From the NCBI GenBank assembly GCA_905182815.1, contig CAJJCX010000001.1, positions 186,001 through 250,000 of the forward strand: 64,000 nt of DNA. The letters are read 5' to 3'. The notes under the pieces are model-generated. The model was given only the letters and a program-made list of their open reading frames with translations. It was not told where the DNA came from and ran no database searches. Shown in pieces: positions 20,363-30,401 of this stretch. The first letter of the stretch is position 1, and every line of letters starts with the position of its first letter. This DNA is from an uncultured Candidatus Thioglobus sp. (lineage in GTDB: Bacteria; Pseudomonadota; Gammaproteobacteria; PS1; Pseudothioglobaceae). The translations under genes and the position numbers were made by a program.

Positions 20363-20953
20363 ATGATGAGCAATCAAGATCACAAACTTAATTCAAGTTT
20401 TAGTTATTTAGTTATTCTAGCAGTGTTAATTTCATTAGGAGTTGCAGGAAGATTGCTACCTCATCCACCTAACTTTACACCTATGGCTGCAATAGCATTA
20501 TTTGCAGGATTTATTTTTATAAAAAGGTACATGGCTATTGTTGCTGTTATCGCCACTATGCTTCTTTGTGACTATTTTGCTTTTGGCTCACTTTCTGCAA
20601 GTTGGTTTGGCTCTAAGTCTATGTTTGTTGTTTATCTTGCCCTCCTATTTCCAATTGTATTTAAAAACTTCCTACAAAAGAAACTTAGCGTATTAAAAAT
20701 TGCAGGAGCTGCTTTAGCAAGTTCTATTGTTTTTTTCTTAGCAACTAATTTTGCAGTTTGGGCATTTTCACCAATGTATGCAAAAACTCTTGAAGGTCTT
20801 ATGCTGTGTTTTACGATGGCAATTCCATTTTTTCAAAATACAGTGGCAGGTAACTTAGTATGGTCAGGCGTTATATTTGGTGCCTACTTTGCTTTACGTA
20901 ACTTCTCAAACTTAAGAATTTTGAATCAAAAAGATAAATCAATCTTTAGCTAG
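20363..20953 (+). CDS. Membrane protein resembling DUF6580/ECF-type substrate-binding (S) components
   Basis: 196 residues from ATG 20363, with five or six hydrophobic segments. The N-terminal part has RLLPHPPNFTPMAAIALFAG, a signature I associate with the DUF6580 family, whose shape resembles the small membrane S components of energy-coupling-factor vitamin transporters. It follows the exported DUF4430-type protein by 31 bases. The pair looks like an uptake module, but no ATPase or transmembrane T component is adjacent; the lone ATPase at 23766-24546 is separated from it by three EamA genes. Substrate (cobalamin, flavin or other) cannot be decided from sequence. Confidence 0.62.
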   Translation: MMSNQDHKLNSSFSYLVILAVLISLGVAGRLLPHPPNFTPMAAIALFAGFIFIKRYMAIVAVIATMLLCDYFAFGSLSASWFGSKSMFVVYLALLFPIVFKNFLQKKLSVLKIAGAALASSIVFFLATNFAVWAFSPMYAKTLEGLMLCFTMAIPFFQNTVAGNLVWSGVIFGAYFALRNFSNLRILNQKDKSIFS

Positions 20954-21014
20954 ATTATATTTTTTTGCCTTAAAGCTTATCTAATGGTAATTAATAAAAG
21001 TGAATTTATAGCTT

Positions 21015-21893
21015 ATGTCTAGGCATCTAAAAGGACTTCTAATGACCGTTTTTGCGGTAATTCTGTTAAGTCCAGATTCTGTTCTTATTAGGTTAGTTGA
21101 GGAGGCTTCTCCAGAGGTTGATAGCTGGACAGTTCTTTTTTGGCGAGGGCTCTTATATGCCGTAGGGGTTTCTTTATTAGTCTTTATAAAGTACCGCTTA
21201 AAGACGCTAGAAGAATTCAAAAAAATTGGAAGAGGGGGCTTATTAATAGGCTTTTTTTCCGGAATCAGTACAGGAACGTTCGTATTCGCAATTGTTTATA
21301 CATCAATTGCAAATGCTCTTGTCATTATAAGTACTGGCCCAATAATGATAGCAATTGTCTCTTGGTTTCTACTTAAAGAAAAATCCAGTCTAGTGACCTG
21401 GGCTTCTATGATCATTGTTTTTATTGGAATTTACATTGTTATGAGTGGAAGTCTTGGGGGAGAAAACCTTATTGGTGACTTTTTTGCCTTGATTACAGCA
21501 GTAATGATGGGATTTACTTTTACTTTGACTCGCAAATATAAAGATGTCAATATGGTGCCTGTAAATGCAATTGGTGGGGTAATTGCTGCCCTTATAGCCT
21601 ATGTAATGGCCAGTAAAATTTCAGTTCCACCCGAGGTGGTAAAATACATAATCGCTATGGGGGCAATACTTTCAATTTCATTTAGTTTAATAACAATTGC
21701 GCCAAGATATATGCCTGCAGCTGAAGTTGGAATGATTATGCCTCTAGAGACAGTGTTGGGAACTTTAATAGCTTGGTATGTTATAAATGAAGAGCCATCA
21801 ACGAATGCTTTAATTGGTGGAACGATTGTTATTGTGACCTTATTCTGTCACTCTTGGTATAGCACTAAGCTGGCAAGAGACCAGCTAACCTGA
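21015..21893 (+). CDS. EamA/DMT-family transporter, first of a tandem set
   Basis: 292 residues, ten predicted membrane helices in two repeats of five, as in the drug/metabolite transporter superfamily. The second repeat carries the AEVGMIMPLETVLGTLIAWYVINEE pattern near its end. It shares its opening (RHLKGLL, then LFWRGLLYAVGV) and much of its body with the next gene, so the two are tandem duplicates. EamA proteins export or import small metabolites and amino acids; substrate not assignable. ATG 21015 is preceded by only a weak ribosome site. Confidence 0.85.
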   Translation: MSRHLKGLLMTVFAVILLSPDSVLIRLVEEASPEVDSWTVLFWRGLLYAVGVSLLVFIKYRLKTLEEFKKIGRGGLLIGFFSGISTGTFVFAIVYTSIANALVIISTGPIMIAIVSWFLLKEKSSLVTWASMIIVFIGIYIVMSGSLGGENLIGDFFALITAVMMGFTFTLTRKYKDVNMVPVNAIGGVIAALIAYVMASKISVPPEVVKYIIAMGAILSISFSLITIAPRYMPAAEVGMIMPLETVLGTLIAWYVINEEPSTNALIGGTIVIVTLFCHSWYSTKLARDQLT

Positions 21894-21936
21894 CCCCTAA
21901 TAATCTTACTAACGTAAACTTCCGCAAGCTTTAAAT

Positions 21937-22791
21937 ATGAATAATCATTTAAAAGGACTACTCATTGCTTTTTTTGGAGTTTTGATGCTGACTCCAGATC
22001 CAGTACTAGTGAGGCTTGCAGATGCAGACACCTTTACCATTCTTTTTTGGCGTGGGATATTCTATGCACTTGGCGTATTGGCCATTTTGTTTGCTACATA
22101 CCGTAAAAACACATTTAAAGAGCTAAAAAATATAGGTAGGCCTGGAATCTGGATTGGCATCCTTTCAGGAATTGGTGGCGTTACATTTATTGCTGCAATT
22201 CAATACACTTCAATTGCTAAAGTATTAGTTATTATTAGTACAGCACCAATGGTTGTTGCAATTATTTCATGGGTCATAATAAATGAAAAGCCTAAGCTTT
22301 ATACGTGGATTTCAATGCTAATTATTGTTACTGGTATCTACATAGTAATGAAAGGAGATACAGGGACCCTCAACGTTATGGGGAGTTCATTGGCAGTTAT
22401 ATCAATAATTGCTGGCGGTTATTCATTTGCACTTACGCGAAAATACAGTAACGTCAATATGGTTCCAGCTATGATAGTTAATGCGCTCGTTGTTTCTGGT
22501 GTTGGACTGGCGTTTTCAAGTTCCTTTTATTTGCCTTTTGATTCACTAATGTATGTTATTGCAGGCGGCATATTGCTTGCGATTGCCTTTAGCCTAATTA
22601 CACTTGCTCCAAGATTCATACCTGCATCAGAGGTGGCTATGTTTATGCCTTTAGGAACGATTTTTGGAATAATAAGTGCGTGGCTAGTGATTAATGAGCA
22701 GCCTTCCAGTAGTTCAATTTTAGGTGGGTCTATAGTTGTTATTACTTTATTTTTTCATGCATGGTACAGCTCCAAGCTGCAAACCAAATGA
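21937..22791 (+). CDS. EamA/DMT-family transporter, second of a tandem set
   Basis: 284 residues with the same ten-helix plan as the previous gene; opening MNNHLKGLLIAFFGVLML and motif SEVAMFMPLGTIFGIISAW mirror it. The gap of 43 bases and the high similarity point to local duplication followed by divergence. It ends in an ATGA overlap with the third EamA gene, so all three are probably co-transcribed. Substrate unknown. Confidence 0.85.
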   Translation: MNNHLKGLLIAFFGVLMLTPDPVLVRLADADTFTILFWRGIFYALGVLAILFATYRKNTFKELKNIGRPGIWIGILSGIGGVTFIAAIQYTSIAKVLVIISTAPMVVAIISWVIINEKPKLYTWISMLIIVTGIYIVMKGDTGTLNVMGSSLAVISIIAGGYSFALTRKYSNVNMVPAMIVNALVVSGVGLAFSSSFYLPFDSLMYVIAGGILLAIAFSLITLAPRFIPASEVAMFMPLGTIFGIISAWLVINEQPSSSSILGGSIVVITLFFHAWYSSKLQTK

Positions 22792-23702
22792 TAATATTAG
22801 GCAAAAATAAAGCATTGAGGGCTGACATTATTATGCTCATTGCAGCAGCCATTTGGGGGTTTGCATTTGTCGCGCAGAAAGATGCGGCAGAGACAATGGA
22901 GCCATTTTTCTTTAATGCAGCTAGATTTTTTATTGGAGCTTCAGTATTAATGCCATTAGTTTGGTATCTATCTAAAAGAAACACAACGCCAATTAAGAAA
23001 GAGGTTTCAACTAAAAAATTACTCTTTGCTGGGACTGTTGCTGGATTATTTTTATTTACTGCTTCAAGTTTTCAGCAAGTTGGTATTGAATTCACAACGG
23101 CCGGAAAAGCTGGCTTTATAACGGGCTTATATATCTTTTTTGTCCCATTAATTGGAATTTTCTTAGGCCAAAAAACTAACTCTGGAACTTGGCTTGGAGG
23201 ATTTCTTGCAATTATTGGGTTATTCCTTCTAAGCATCAATGAAGACTTTAGTATTGAGAAGGGTGATTTATTTCAACTTATTTGTGCCGTATTTTTTGCA
23301 GCTCACATTTTGGTGCTAGGTTATGTTGCTAAAAGGATGGATCCTTTGAAGCTATCACTCATTCAGTATATTGTTTCTGGGTTTTTAAGTCTTATTATTG
23401 CAATTGCCATAAAAGAAAACATTGGGTGGGATGCTATTATCATTACAGCAGTTCCACTTCTCTATGCTGGCGTTATGTCAATAGGCATTGGATATACGCT
23501 TCAAGTTATTGCCCAGCAACACGCTAAATCTTCCCATGCAGCAATAATTTTAGGACTAGAAGGGGCATTTGCTGTGCTTGGTGGGTGGCTTATTCTTGAT
23601 GAAACACTCACAACAAGAGGTTTTATTGGATGCATGCTGATGTTAATTGGAATGCTTTTATCGCAACTACTCCCAAATCTGAGTTTAAAAAAAGCAACTT
23701 GA
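22788..23702 (+). CDS. EamA/DMT-family transporter, third and more distant copy
   Basis: 304 residues from ATG 22788, which overlaps the preceding stop as ATGA; a start at 22761 would lie inside the upstream gene and is less likely. Ten membrane helices, opening RADIIMLIAAAIWGFAFVAQ and near the end LEGAFAVLGGWLILDETLT, the pattern of the broad EamA family. It is clearly less similar to the first two copies than they are to each other, so it joined or diverged earlier. Confidence 0.85.
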   Translation: MIILGKNKALRADIIMLIAAAIWGFAFVAQKDAAETMEPFFFNAARFFIGASVLMPLVWYLSKRNTTPIKKEVSTKKLLFAGTVAGLFLFTASSFQQVGIEFTTAGKAGFITGLYIFFVPLIGIFLGQKTNSGTWLGGFLAIIGLFLLSINEDFSIEKGDLFQLICAVFFAAHILVLGYVAKRMDPLKLSLIQYIVSGFLSLIIAIAIKENIGWDAIIITAVPLLYAGVMSIGIGYTLQVIAQQHAKSSHAAIILGLEGAFAVLGGWLILDETLTTRGFIGCMLMLIGMLLSQLLPNLSLKKAT

Positions 23703-23765
23703 GAACTTTTCCATTCTACTGGTATGATTGTTAAGAGTTATTAATATAGGCTTAACTTAAATATA

Positions 23766-24546
23766 ATGAATATTATTGAACTTCAAAATATCACAGTATT
23801 TCAAGAAAGCAACAAAGTATTTGATGACTTCTCTTTAACCATTGATGAGAGTCAAAGTACTGTTATCTTGGGGCCAAACGGCTCTGGTAAAACAACCCTT
23901 CTAAAGTTACTAAATCGTGAGCTCTATATTGTTGAGAGTGAGGGTAGCAGTATTAAAATATTTGATAAAGAGAGGTGGAATGTTCAGGAGCTAAGGTCCA
24001 ATCTTGGTGTTGTTTCGCCGCACCTTCAAAACAATTACTCTGATACTGCTGTTGGGCTTACACGTTGCCCTATCTGGTTTTTATTCTAGTGATGGAATAT
24101 GGAGGCATCAAAAGTTTGATACTGAGAAGCTAGACCGTGCAAATGAAGTTATGGAGCTTCTCTCAATATCAAGCTTAAAGGATAGAGAATACTCATCCAT
24201 GTCTACTGGCGAGCAGCGAAAATTTCTACTTGCAAGGTCACTCGTTAATGACCCAGCAGTATTGGTTTTTGATGAGCCAACAAGCGGGCTGGATATAAGT
24301 ACTTGTTTTCAGTACCTTGAAATAATGAGAGAGCTTATGAGTATGGGCAAGAAGGTAATATTAGTAACGCATCACGTGCATGAGATCCCACCAGAAATAT
24401 CAAGAGTAATTTTATTGAAGAAGGGAAGGGTAGTTATGGATGGCAATAAAGATGAAATTTTAACGAATAGCAACCTTACTAATCTTTTTGATTGGCCTAT
24501 TAAAGTTGTCAAAGAAAATGGCTATTATCAGGCGCTACCTGGATAA
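23766..24546 (+). CDS. Single-domain ABC transporter ATP-binding protein, one frameshift
   Basis: About 259 residues when corrected. Walker A GPNGSGKTT (about 38-46), a signature-like MSTGEQRKFLLARSL, Walker B VLVFDEPTSGLD and switch THHVHEIPPE are visible. It resembles the YlmA/ModF-type ATPases that stand alone. The frame breaks near 24061: an extra A in GGGCTTACACG interrupts AVGLHVALSGFYSS. No permease or binding protein is adjacent. It is convergent with hisD, with no intergenic base between the two stops. Confidence 0.82.
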
Positions 24547-25845
24547 TTATTTCTTATCTGTACGATAAAGCGCGGACATGGCATGAGCCTGAAGGCCTTC
24601 ACCATAAGCCAGTGTAGCTGCAGTTTCACCTAAATTTATAGCGCCTTCTTTTGATGCCATTATTATACTAGAGCGTTTTTGAAAATCATAAACACCTAGT
24701 GGCGATGAGAATCTTGCGGTACTTGAAGTTGGTAGGACATGGTTTGGTCCAGCGCAATAATCACCCAAAGCTTCAGAAGAGTATTTACCCATAAAAATTG
24801 CTCCAGCATTCTTGATGTCATCAAGAATAGATTCTGGATTTTCAACAGAAAGCTCAAGATGTTCTGGGGCAATTTTATTGGATATTTTAATTGCTTCATC
24901 TATGTCTTTTGTCAGAATTAATGCGCCTCTATTTTTAAGTGCTGTTCGAATAATATGCTCTCTTTCCATCGAAGGAAGTAGCCTTTGAATACTATTTCTA
25001 ACCTTCTCAATAAAGCCTTCATCAGGGCAAAGTAGAATGGATTGAGCTTCTTCATCATGCTCTGCCTGAGAAAATAAGTCCATTGCAATCCAGTCAGGGT
25101 CTGTTGAGCCATCACAAATGATAAGTATCTCAGAGGGTCCAGCTATCATATCGATACCAACTTGCCCAAATACTTGTTTTTTTGCAGTAGCAACATAAAT
25201 ATTACCAGGGCCAACTATCTTATCAACTTTTGGAATAGTCTCAGTTCCATAGGCAAGTGCTGCAATTGCCTGAGCTCCGCCAATAGTAATAACCATGTCG
25301 ACATCTGCAATATGGGCTGCTGCCAATACCAGTTCATTGGAAACTCCTCTTGGGGTGGGAACAACCATAATTAACTCATTCACGCCTGCTACTTTTGCAG
25401 GAATGCTGTTCATAAGTACAGAGGATGGGTAGGCTGCCTTTCCGCCAGGCACATACAAACCGACGCGATCTAAAGGACTAACTTTTTGACCTAATACTGT
25501 GCCATCATCTTCAGTGTAATTCCATGACTCTTGTTTTTGTTTTAGGTGATAAGACTCAATTCTTTGAGCGGCAATATTAAGTGCGTTCTTTTGTTTTTGG
25601 TTTAAGTTATCGAATGATTTTTTAAGACTTTCTTTTGAGATTATTAGCTCTGAGATTGATTTTGCGTTAAGTGAATCAAACTCTGAAGTAAATTTTAATA
25701 CAGAGCTATCCCCTTTATCTTTAACTTCCTTAATAATTTTTCTAACAGTGTTGTTAATCTCTTCATTAGAATTACTCTCCCAAGTGATGAGAGAAGAAAG
25801 TTGAGCATCAAAATCCTCACTATTTGAAGACAATAAGCTGATCAT
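24547..25845 (-). CDS. hisD: Histidinol dehydrogenase
   Basis: 432 residues, normal length. It catalyses the last two steps of histidine synthesis, histidinol to histidine with NAD. Landmarks include the nucleotide-binding [56 protein letters not shown] with zinc-binding residues, and [20 protein letters not shown]. The start ATG 25845 overlaps the end of hisG by four bases, so it is translationally coupled to it in a murA-hisG-hisD unit. Confidence 0.96.
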   Translation of the reverse strand: MISLLSSNSEDFDAQLSSLITWESNSNEEINNTVRKIIKEVKDKGDSSVLKFTSEFDSLNAKSISELIISKESLKKSFDNLNQKQKNALNIAAQRIESYHLKQKQESWNYTEDDGTVLGQKVSPLDRVGLYVPGGKAAYPSSVLMNSIPAKVAGVNELIMVVPTPRGVSNELVLAAAHIADVDMVITIGGAQAIAALAYGTETIPKVDKIVGPGNIYVATAKKQVFGQVGIDMIAGPSEILIICDGSTDPDWIAMDLFSQAEHDEEAQSILLCPDEGFIEKVRNSIQRLLPSMEREHIIRTALKNRGALILTKDIDEAIKISNKIAPEHLELSVENPESILDDIKNAGAIFMGKYSSEALGDYCAGPNHVLPTSSTARFSSPLGVYDFQKRSSIIMASKEGAINLGETAATLAYGEGLQAHAMSALYRTDKK

Positions 25846-26459
25846 AAGTTTTTTTCTATGCTTTTAATCCAGTCATTAATTTGACTATGTTTGGTATTAA
25901 AGGCAGCTGAGTTTACAATAAGCCTTGAGCTAATATCACAAATTAACTCTAGCGGGATTAAGTTGTTAGCTTTCAAAGTATTGCCCGTATCAACTAGATC
26001 CACAATGCAGTCTGAAAGGCCAACTATTGGTGCAAGCTCCATGGCGCCAGAAAGTTTAATAACTTCTACTTGCTGGCCTTTTCTAAAGAAATGTTCTTTG
26101 GCTGATTTGACATATTTTGTTGCCACCTTCAAAGTACTTTTGCTTAAGTTTTGGTTTTCCTTTGATGCAACCATAAGGCGGCATTTAGAGATTCCAAGAT
26201 CAAGTAATTCAAAAATACCATTGGCTCCATGCTCTATCAAAACATCTTTTCCTGCAATTCCAAGATCTGCAGCCCCATGCTGAACAAAAACAGGAACGTC
26301 GCTTGCCCTGATAACTATAACTTTAATATCTTTTAGGTTAGTATCTAAAATTAGTTTTCTACTTTCAAGTTCTTTTTTAGATACAGAAAGGCCAGCTTTC
26401 TCAAGAAGAGGGAGTGTTTGGTCTAATATTCGACCTTTAGAAAGTGCGATCGTTAACAT
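25842..26459 (-). CDS. hisG: ATP phosphoribosyltransferase, short form
   Basis: 205 residues. First enzyme of histidine synthesis, joining ATP and PRPP. It opens [22 protein letters not shown] and carries the PRPP-site pattern [18 protein letters not shown]. It lacks the C-terminal regulatory ACT-like domain of the long form. Short HisG proteins work as an octamer with HisZ, a histidyl-tRNA-synthetase-like partner, which must be elsewhere in the genome. It lies 21 bases after murA and overlaps hisD. Confidence 0.96.
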   Translation of the reverse strand: MLTIALSKGRILDQTLPLLEKAGLSVSKKELESRKLILDTNLKDIKVIVIRASDVPVFVQHGAADLGIAGKDVLIEHGANGIFELLDLGISKCRLMVASKENQNLSKSTLKVATKYVKSAKEHFFRKGQQVEVIKLSGAMELAPIVGLSDCIVDLVDTGNTLKANNLIPLELICDISSRLIVNSAAFNTKHSQINDWIKSIEKNL

Positions 26460-26480
26460 GTCAGTATATCAATTATTAGT

Positions 26481-27740
26481 TTAGTGCTGAACGCGCTCTA
26501 TGTCTGCTCCCAGCATTTTAAATTTTTCTTCAATCATCTCATAGCCTCGGTCAAGATGATAGACGCGCTCAATTGTTGTTGACCCATGTGCAGCAAGCCC
26601 AGCTAACACTAGACTAGCAGAAGCCCTTAGATCGGTTGCCATAAGATTTGCGCCAGTTAATAATTTTACTCCTTTGCACACAACTGTGTTGCCCTCAAGC
26701 TTAAGATTTGCTCCCATACGGCTGAGTTCAGGAACATGCATAAAACGATTTTCAAAAATAGTTTCTGTAATAGTACTACTTCCATCGGCGATAGAATTCA
26801 GAGCCATAAATTGAGCCTGCATATCCGTTGGAAAATTTGGGTAAGCACTAGTTCGAATATCAACGGGTTGAGGTCTTTTCCCTTTCATATCGAGTTTAAT
26901 TGAGTTTTGATTTGTTTGAATGTCTGCGCCAGTTTCAATAAGTTTACCAATAACGGAGCGCATTGAGTCAGGCTCAATATTATTAACAACAATTTTACCT
27001 CCAGTTATTGCAGCTGCAACTAAGTAGGTTCCTGCTTCAATTCGATCTGGACAAATGGAGTAATCAATACCACTGAGATGATCAACCCCTTGAATGACAA
27101 TGGTAGAGGTATTTTCACCTGTAATTTTTGCGCCCATTTTATTTAGGCATTTTACTAAATCCGTTACCTCTGGCTCTTGTGCAGCATTGTTAATAGTAGT
27201 TGTTCCCTTAGCAAGAGTTGCAGCCATTATTATATTTTCAGTCGCCGTTACAGAAATCATATCAAAATTAATTTGCGCACCAACAAGCTCATTAGTGCTC
27301 GCATAAATATATCCATTTTTAACTTCAATTTTAGCGCCCATTTTTTCAAGTGCACTAAGATGAAGATTTACTGGACGTGTTCCAATAGCGCAGCCACCAG
27401 GAAGTGAAATTTTAGCTTTCTTATATTTTGCAAGCATAGGGCCTAAAGTTAAGATCGATGCCCTCATTGTTTTGACTAGTTCATATTCTGCTGTGAGTTT
27501 TGTAAGGCTTGATGAGTCAATTGAAATTGAACTGTCTTCCTCTAAGACAAAGTTAGAGCCCATATCCATTAATAGTCTAAGCGTAGTTGAAACATCACTT
27601 AATTGAGGGGTATTTGATAGCTTTAATGGCCCATCAGCAAGGATTGATGCAAAAAAGATAGGTAAGGTGGCATTTTTAGATCCAGAAGTTTTCATACTTC
27701 CATTTAACGGAGTTCCGCCATTAATTACTAATTTATACAT
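26481..27740 (-). CDS. murA: UDP-N-acetylglucosamine 1-carboxyvinyltransferase
   Basis: 419 residues, the usual size. Committed step of peptidoglycan synthesis: transfer of enolpyruvate from PEP to UDP-GlcNAc. Substrate residues are in SGSKNATLPIFFAS (K22, N23), and the catalytic cysteine is in PGGCAIGTRPVNLHL (about C115), so the protein would be fosfomycin-sensitive by family rule. Conserved SAYPNFPTDMQAQFM is present. It starts three bases after the mlaC-like stop and is followed by hisG. In many relatives mlaB and a BolA/IbaG gene sit between mlaC and murA; here they are absent. Confidence 0.97.
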   Translation of the reverse strand: MYKLVINGGTPLNGSMKTSGSKNATLPIFFASILADGPLKLSNTPQLSDVSTTLRLLMDMGSNFVLEEDSSISIDSSSLTKLTAEYELVKTMRASILTLGPMLAKYKKAKISLPGGCAIGTRPVNLHLSALEKMGAKIEVKNGYIYASTNELVGAQINFDMISVTATENIIMAATLAKGTTTINNAAQEPEVTDLVKCLNKMGAKITGENTSTIVIQGVDHLSGIDYSICPDRIEAGTYLVAAAITGGKIVVNNIEPDSMRSVIGKLIETGADIQTNQNSIKLDMKGKRPQPVDIRTSAYPNFPTDMQAQFMALNSIADGSSTITETIFENRFMHVPELSRMGANLKLEGNTVVCKGVKLLTGANLMATDLRASASLVLAGLAAHGSTTIERVYHLDRGYEMIEEKFKMLGADIERVQH

Positions 27741-27743
27741 ATA

Positions 27744-28379
27744 CTAAGATTTTGATAGCATTTTTTGAATTAACTTTTCAATCCCTTGGCGCTTTATTTT
27801 AGAGTCATAGCCCACTTTTTCTATATCTAATATGCTGATAGATTGATACTCTAAATCATAGATTTTCCAGCGATTTTTACGAATTAATTTAAGAGTTACT
27901 GTAGCGCTTGCATTTCATCTTCAAGCGATACTGAAACTTTAACTTTAGCAATATTTTCATTTTGACTAAAGTCTTCATTGACAGATATTTGAATATCTTT
28001 CCCAATTCTTAAATCAGACAATATTCCAACATATTCTTAATTAGAGAATTCTTAATGTCACGTTCAAATATTTTCTTTTGTCTTGAATCTAGCTGACTCC
28101 CAGTAACTACCTAAAGCCATCTCAGTACTATATTCAAGATCAATGTAAGGAATAATTTTCTTTTTAGTTAGGTTTAGAGTTGATGCTAATAGTTCCATTA
28201 TTCTTGACTGTAATTCAATAAAAGAGCAGACAATATCATTAGAATTGCCTCACTTGATCTATTGGTGTATCTCCAGCAATTTTTGGTGAAATAGATGGGC
28301 AAGATTCTGAGGCAAATATAATCCCGATAAAACATAAATTGATCAGGAAAGCCTTTAAAATATTAGGTACAAATTTCAT
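27744..28379 (-). pseudogene. mlaC: MlaC/Ttg2D-family phospholipid-transport protein, multiply frameshifted
   Basis: Start ATG 28379 opens with a signal peptide (KFVPNILKAFLINLCFIGII) and then PIDQVRQF. Reading on through shifted frames gives SRIMELLAST, KKKIIPYIDLEYSTEMALGSYWE, DIKNSLIKNMLE, SVSLEDEM, RWKIYDLEYQSISILDI and the end GYDSKIKRQGIEKLIQKMLS, the order and wording of an MlaC protein. These are periplasmic carriers that move phospholipids between the membranes. At least four indels are needed, near 28250, 28110, 28035 and 27925, yet total length is a multiple of three (212 codons). Neighbouring uvrC is broken as well, so poor local sequence is more likely than true decay, but a genuine pseudogene cannot be excluded. 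Confidence 0.75.
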
Positions 28380-28418
28380 GTTTGCTATTGTACTATATTT
28401 GTGAAATAAATTAATGAA

Positions 28419-30213
28419 ATGCATAATCAAAATTTAAAAATAAAACTTAAAAATCTGACCAAAGAGCCAGGCGTCTATAAAATGCTTGATAAGATCAGGA
28501 GATGTTATTTATGTTGGTAAAGCAAAAAATTTAAAAAACCGTGTTTCAAATTATTTTATTAGTTCAAATCATAATACAAAAACTCAGCTCCTCCAGAAAA
28601 ACATAGATGATTTTTCTATTATTATTACAAAAACTGAAACTCAGGCACTTCTCCTTGAAAATGAGCTTATTAAGCAGTTTAAACCTAAATTTAATATACT
28701 TTTAAAAGACTCTAAAAGCTACCCTTATATTTATCTCAGTAACGATGTCCATCCTCGCTTAGGAATGTTTAGGGGTAAAAAAAATAAAAATTATCATTAT
28801 TTTGGGCCATACCCATCTTCGCATATTGCTCGTGATGCTTTAGCTCTTCTTAAAAAGATATTCAAAGTAAGGCAATGTACTAATAGTTTTTATAGAGCTC
28901 GCTCTCGGCCTTGTCTAGAGTATCAAATTGGCCTTTGCAGTGCGCCTTGTGTTGGAAAAATTTCAGATAATAAGTATGAGCAAGATGTTGATATGGTGTC
29001 ACTTTTTTTGAATGGTAAGGCGAGTAAGCTTTTAAACCAGGTTTCTCAGAAAATGAAAGATGCTTCGATTGATCTTGATTTTGAAGCTGCCGCTAAATAT
29101 CGAGATCAACTTATTGGCTTAAGAACAATTCAAGAGAGGCATGGTTCTCAATTTAGCTCTGATATGGACGTTGTAAGTATTGTAAATGATGCTGATACTC
29201 ATTGCATCGAATTAGTATTTGTCCGTGGAGGCAAACAAGTTGGTAGTGAAACTTTCTTTCCAAAAAATGCAAAAAATGATTCTTGTGAAGAGGTTTTAAG
29301 TGCATTCCTGCCGCTATATTATTTGGGCACAAAAACGCCTAAAGAGATAGTTTTGAGCCACAAGTTGGAAGATAAGCTTTATTGGAAGCAGGCCTATCTA
29401 CAAAACTTATTCAATCTCCTAGAGTAGATAAAAAACATTATTTAGAGATGGCTACGCTTAATGCTAAAGAAAATTTAAAACAACATCTACTATTAAGGTT
29501 TACTAAGATGAAGCAACTCGAAGGAATTCAAAAAACATTGGCATTAAAAACGATACCAAAAGTTATGGAGTGCTTTGATATAAGTCATACTATGGGAGAG
29601 GCAACAACTGCTTCATGCGTAGTGTTCGAAATGGGACTCCCAAAGGTCTAGCAGTTACAGGCAATTTAATATTAAAGACATAACGCCGGGTGATGATTAT
29701 GCTGCAATTAACCAGGCAGTATATCGAAGATATTCGCGCCTCCTTAGTTCAAAAAAAGCTATGCCTGATATAGTATTTATTGATGGCGGCTTAGGTCAGC
29801 TTAACCAAGCAATTATGGTTATGAACTCAATTGGAGTGGATTCAGTAATGTTGGTTGGAGTTGCTAAAGGTGAAGGAAGAAAAGCAGGGCTAGAGACTCT
29901 TATTACAGTTGAAGATGAAAAGGTCAAAAAAATAACACTCTCTCCCTTTGATCCAGCGCTCCTTTTAATCAACCATATTAGAGATGAATCTCATAGATTT
30001 GCAATAAAAAATCATCGTAAAAAAAGAGCAAAGAAACGTACTACGTCTTCTTTGGAGCTAATTAAAGGGGTTGGTATAAATAAAAGAAGTGCTCTTTTAA
30101 ACCATTTTGGAGGTCTTCAAGAAGTGCAAAATGCAAGTGTTGATGAGTTACAAAAAGTAGTTGGGATTAATTCTAAATTAGCGATTAAAATAAACCAATC
30201 ATTTAAAAAATAA
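28419..30213 (+). CDS. uvrC: UvrABC system protein C, several frameshifts
   Basis: Excision nuclease subunit of about 598 residues. From ATG 28419 it begins LKNLTKEPGVYKMLDK; an extra A near 28491 shifts the frame, after which the GIY-YIG part continues as GDVIYVGKAKNLKNRVSNYF. The UVR segment DLDFEAAAKYRDQLIGLR binds UvrB. Further shifts near 29380 and 29640 lead into MECFDISHTMGEATTASCVVFE and PDIVFIDGGLGQLNQA (RNase H-like second nuclease), and the C-terminal helix-hairpin-helix LIKGVGINKRSALLNHFGG is intact. Total length equals a normal UvrC plus one base. Probably functional in the organism, with indels from sequencing. Confidence 0.88.
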
Positions 30214-30221
30214 ATCTGGCT

Positions 30222-30401
30222 ATGTTTATATTAAGACTTTTAATTGCAGCGATGGTAGTAAGTTATGTTATTTGGCTTTTCTATAATCGAGTAATGGGAA
30301 AAAACCTTGGGTTATCAAAAGTTGCAACATGGGTTTTAGCAGCAACATTTTTGATCTATCTTATACTTTCGGGGTTATCTTATTTTGTAGAAGGTTTTTA
30401 A
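30222..30401 (+). CDS. Small two-helix membrane protein, unknown
   Basis: 59 residues from ATG 30222, eight bases after uvrC. Two hydrophobic segments (FILRLLIAAMVVSYVIWLF and TWVLAATFLIYLILSGLSYF) are separated by a short basic loop. Position suggests co-transcription with uvrC. The stop overlaps the end of the convergent HAD gene by four bases. I do not recognise a family; small size makes the call moderate. Confidence 0.55.
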   Translation: MFILRLLIAAMVVSYVIWLFYNRVMGKNLGLSKVATWVLAATFLIYLILSGLSYFVEGF

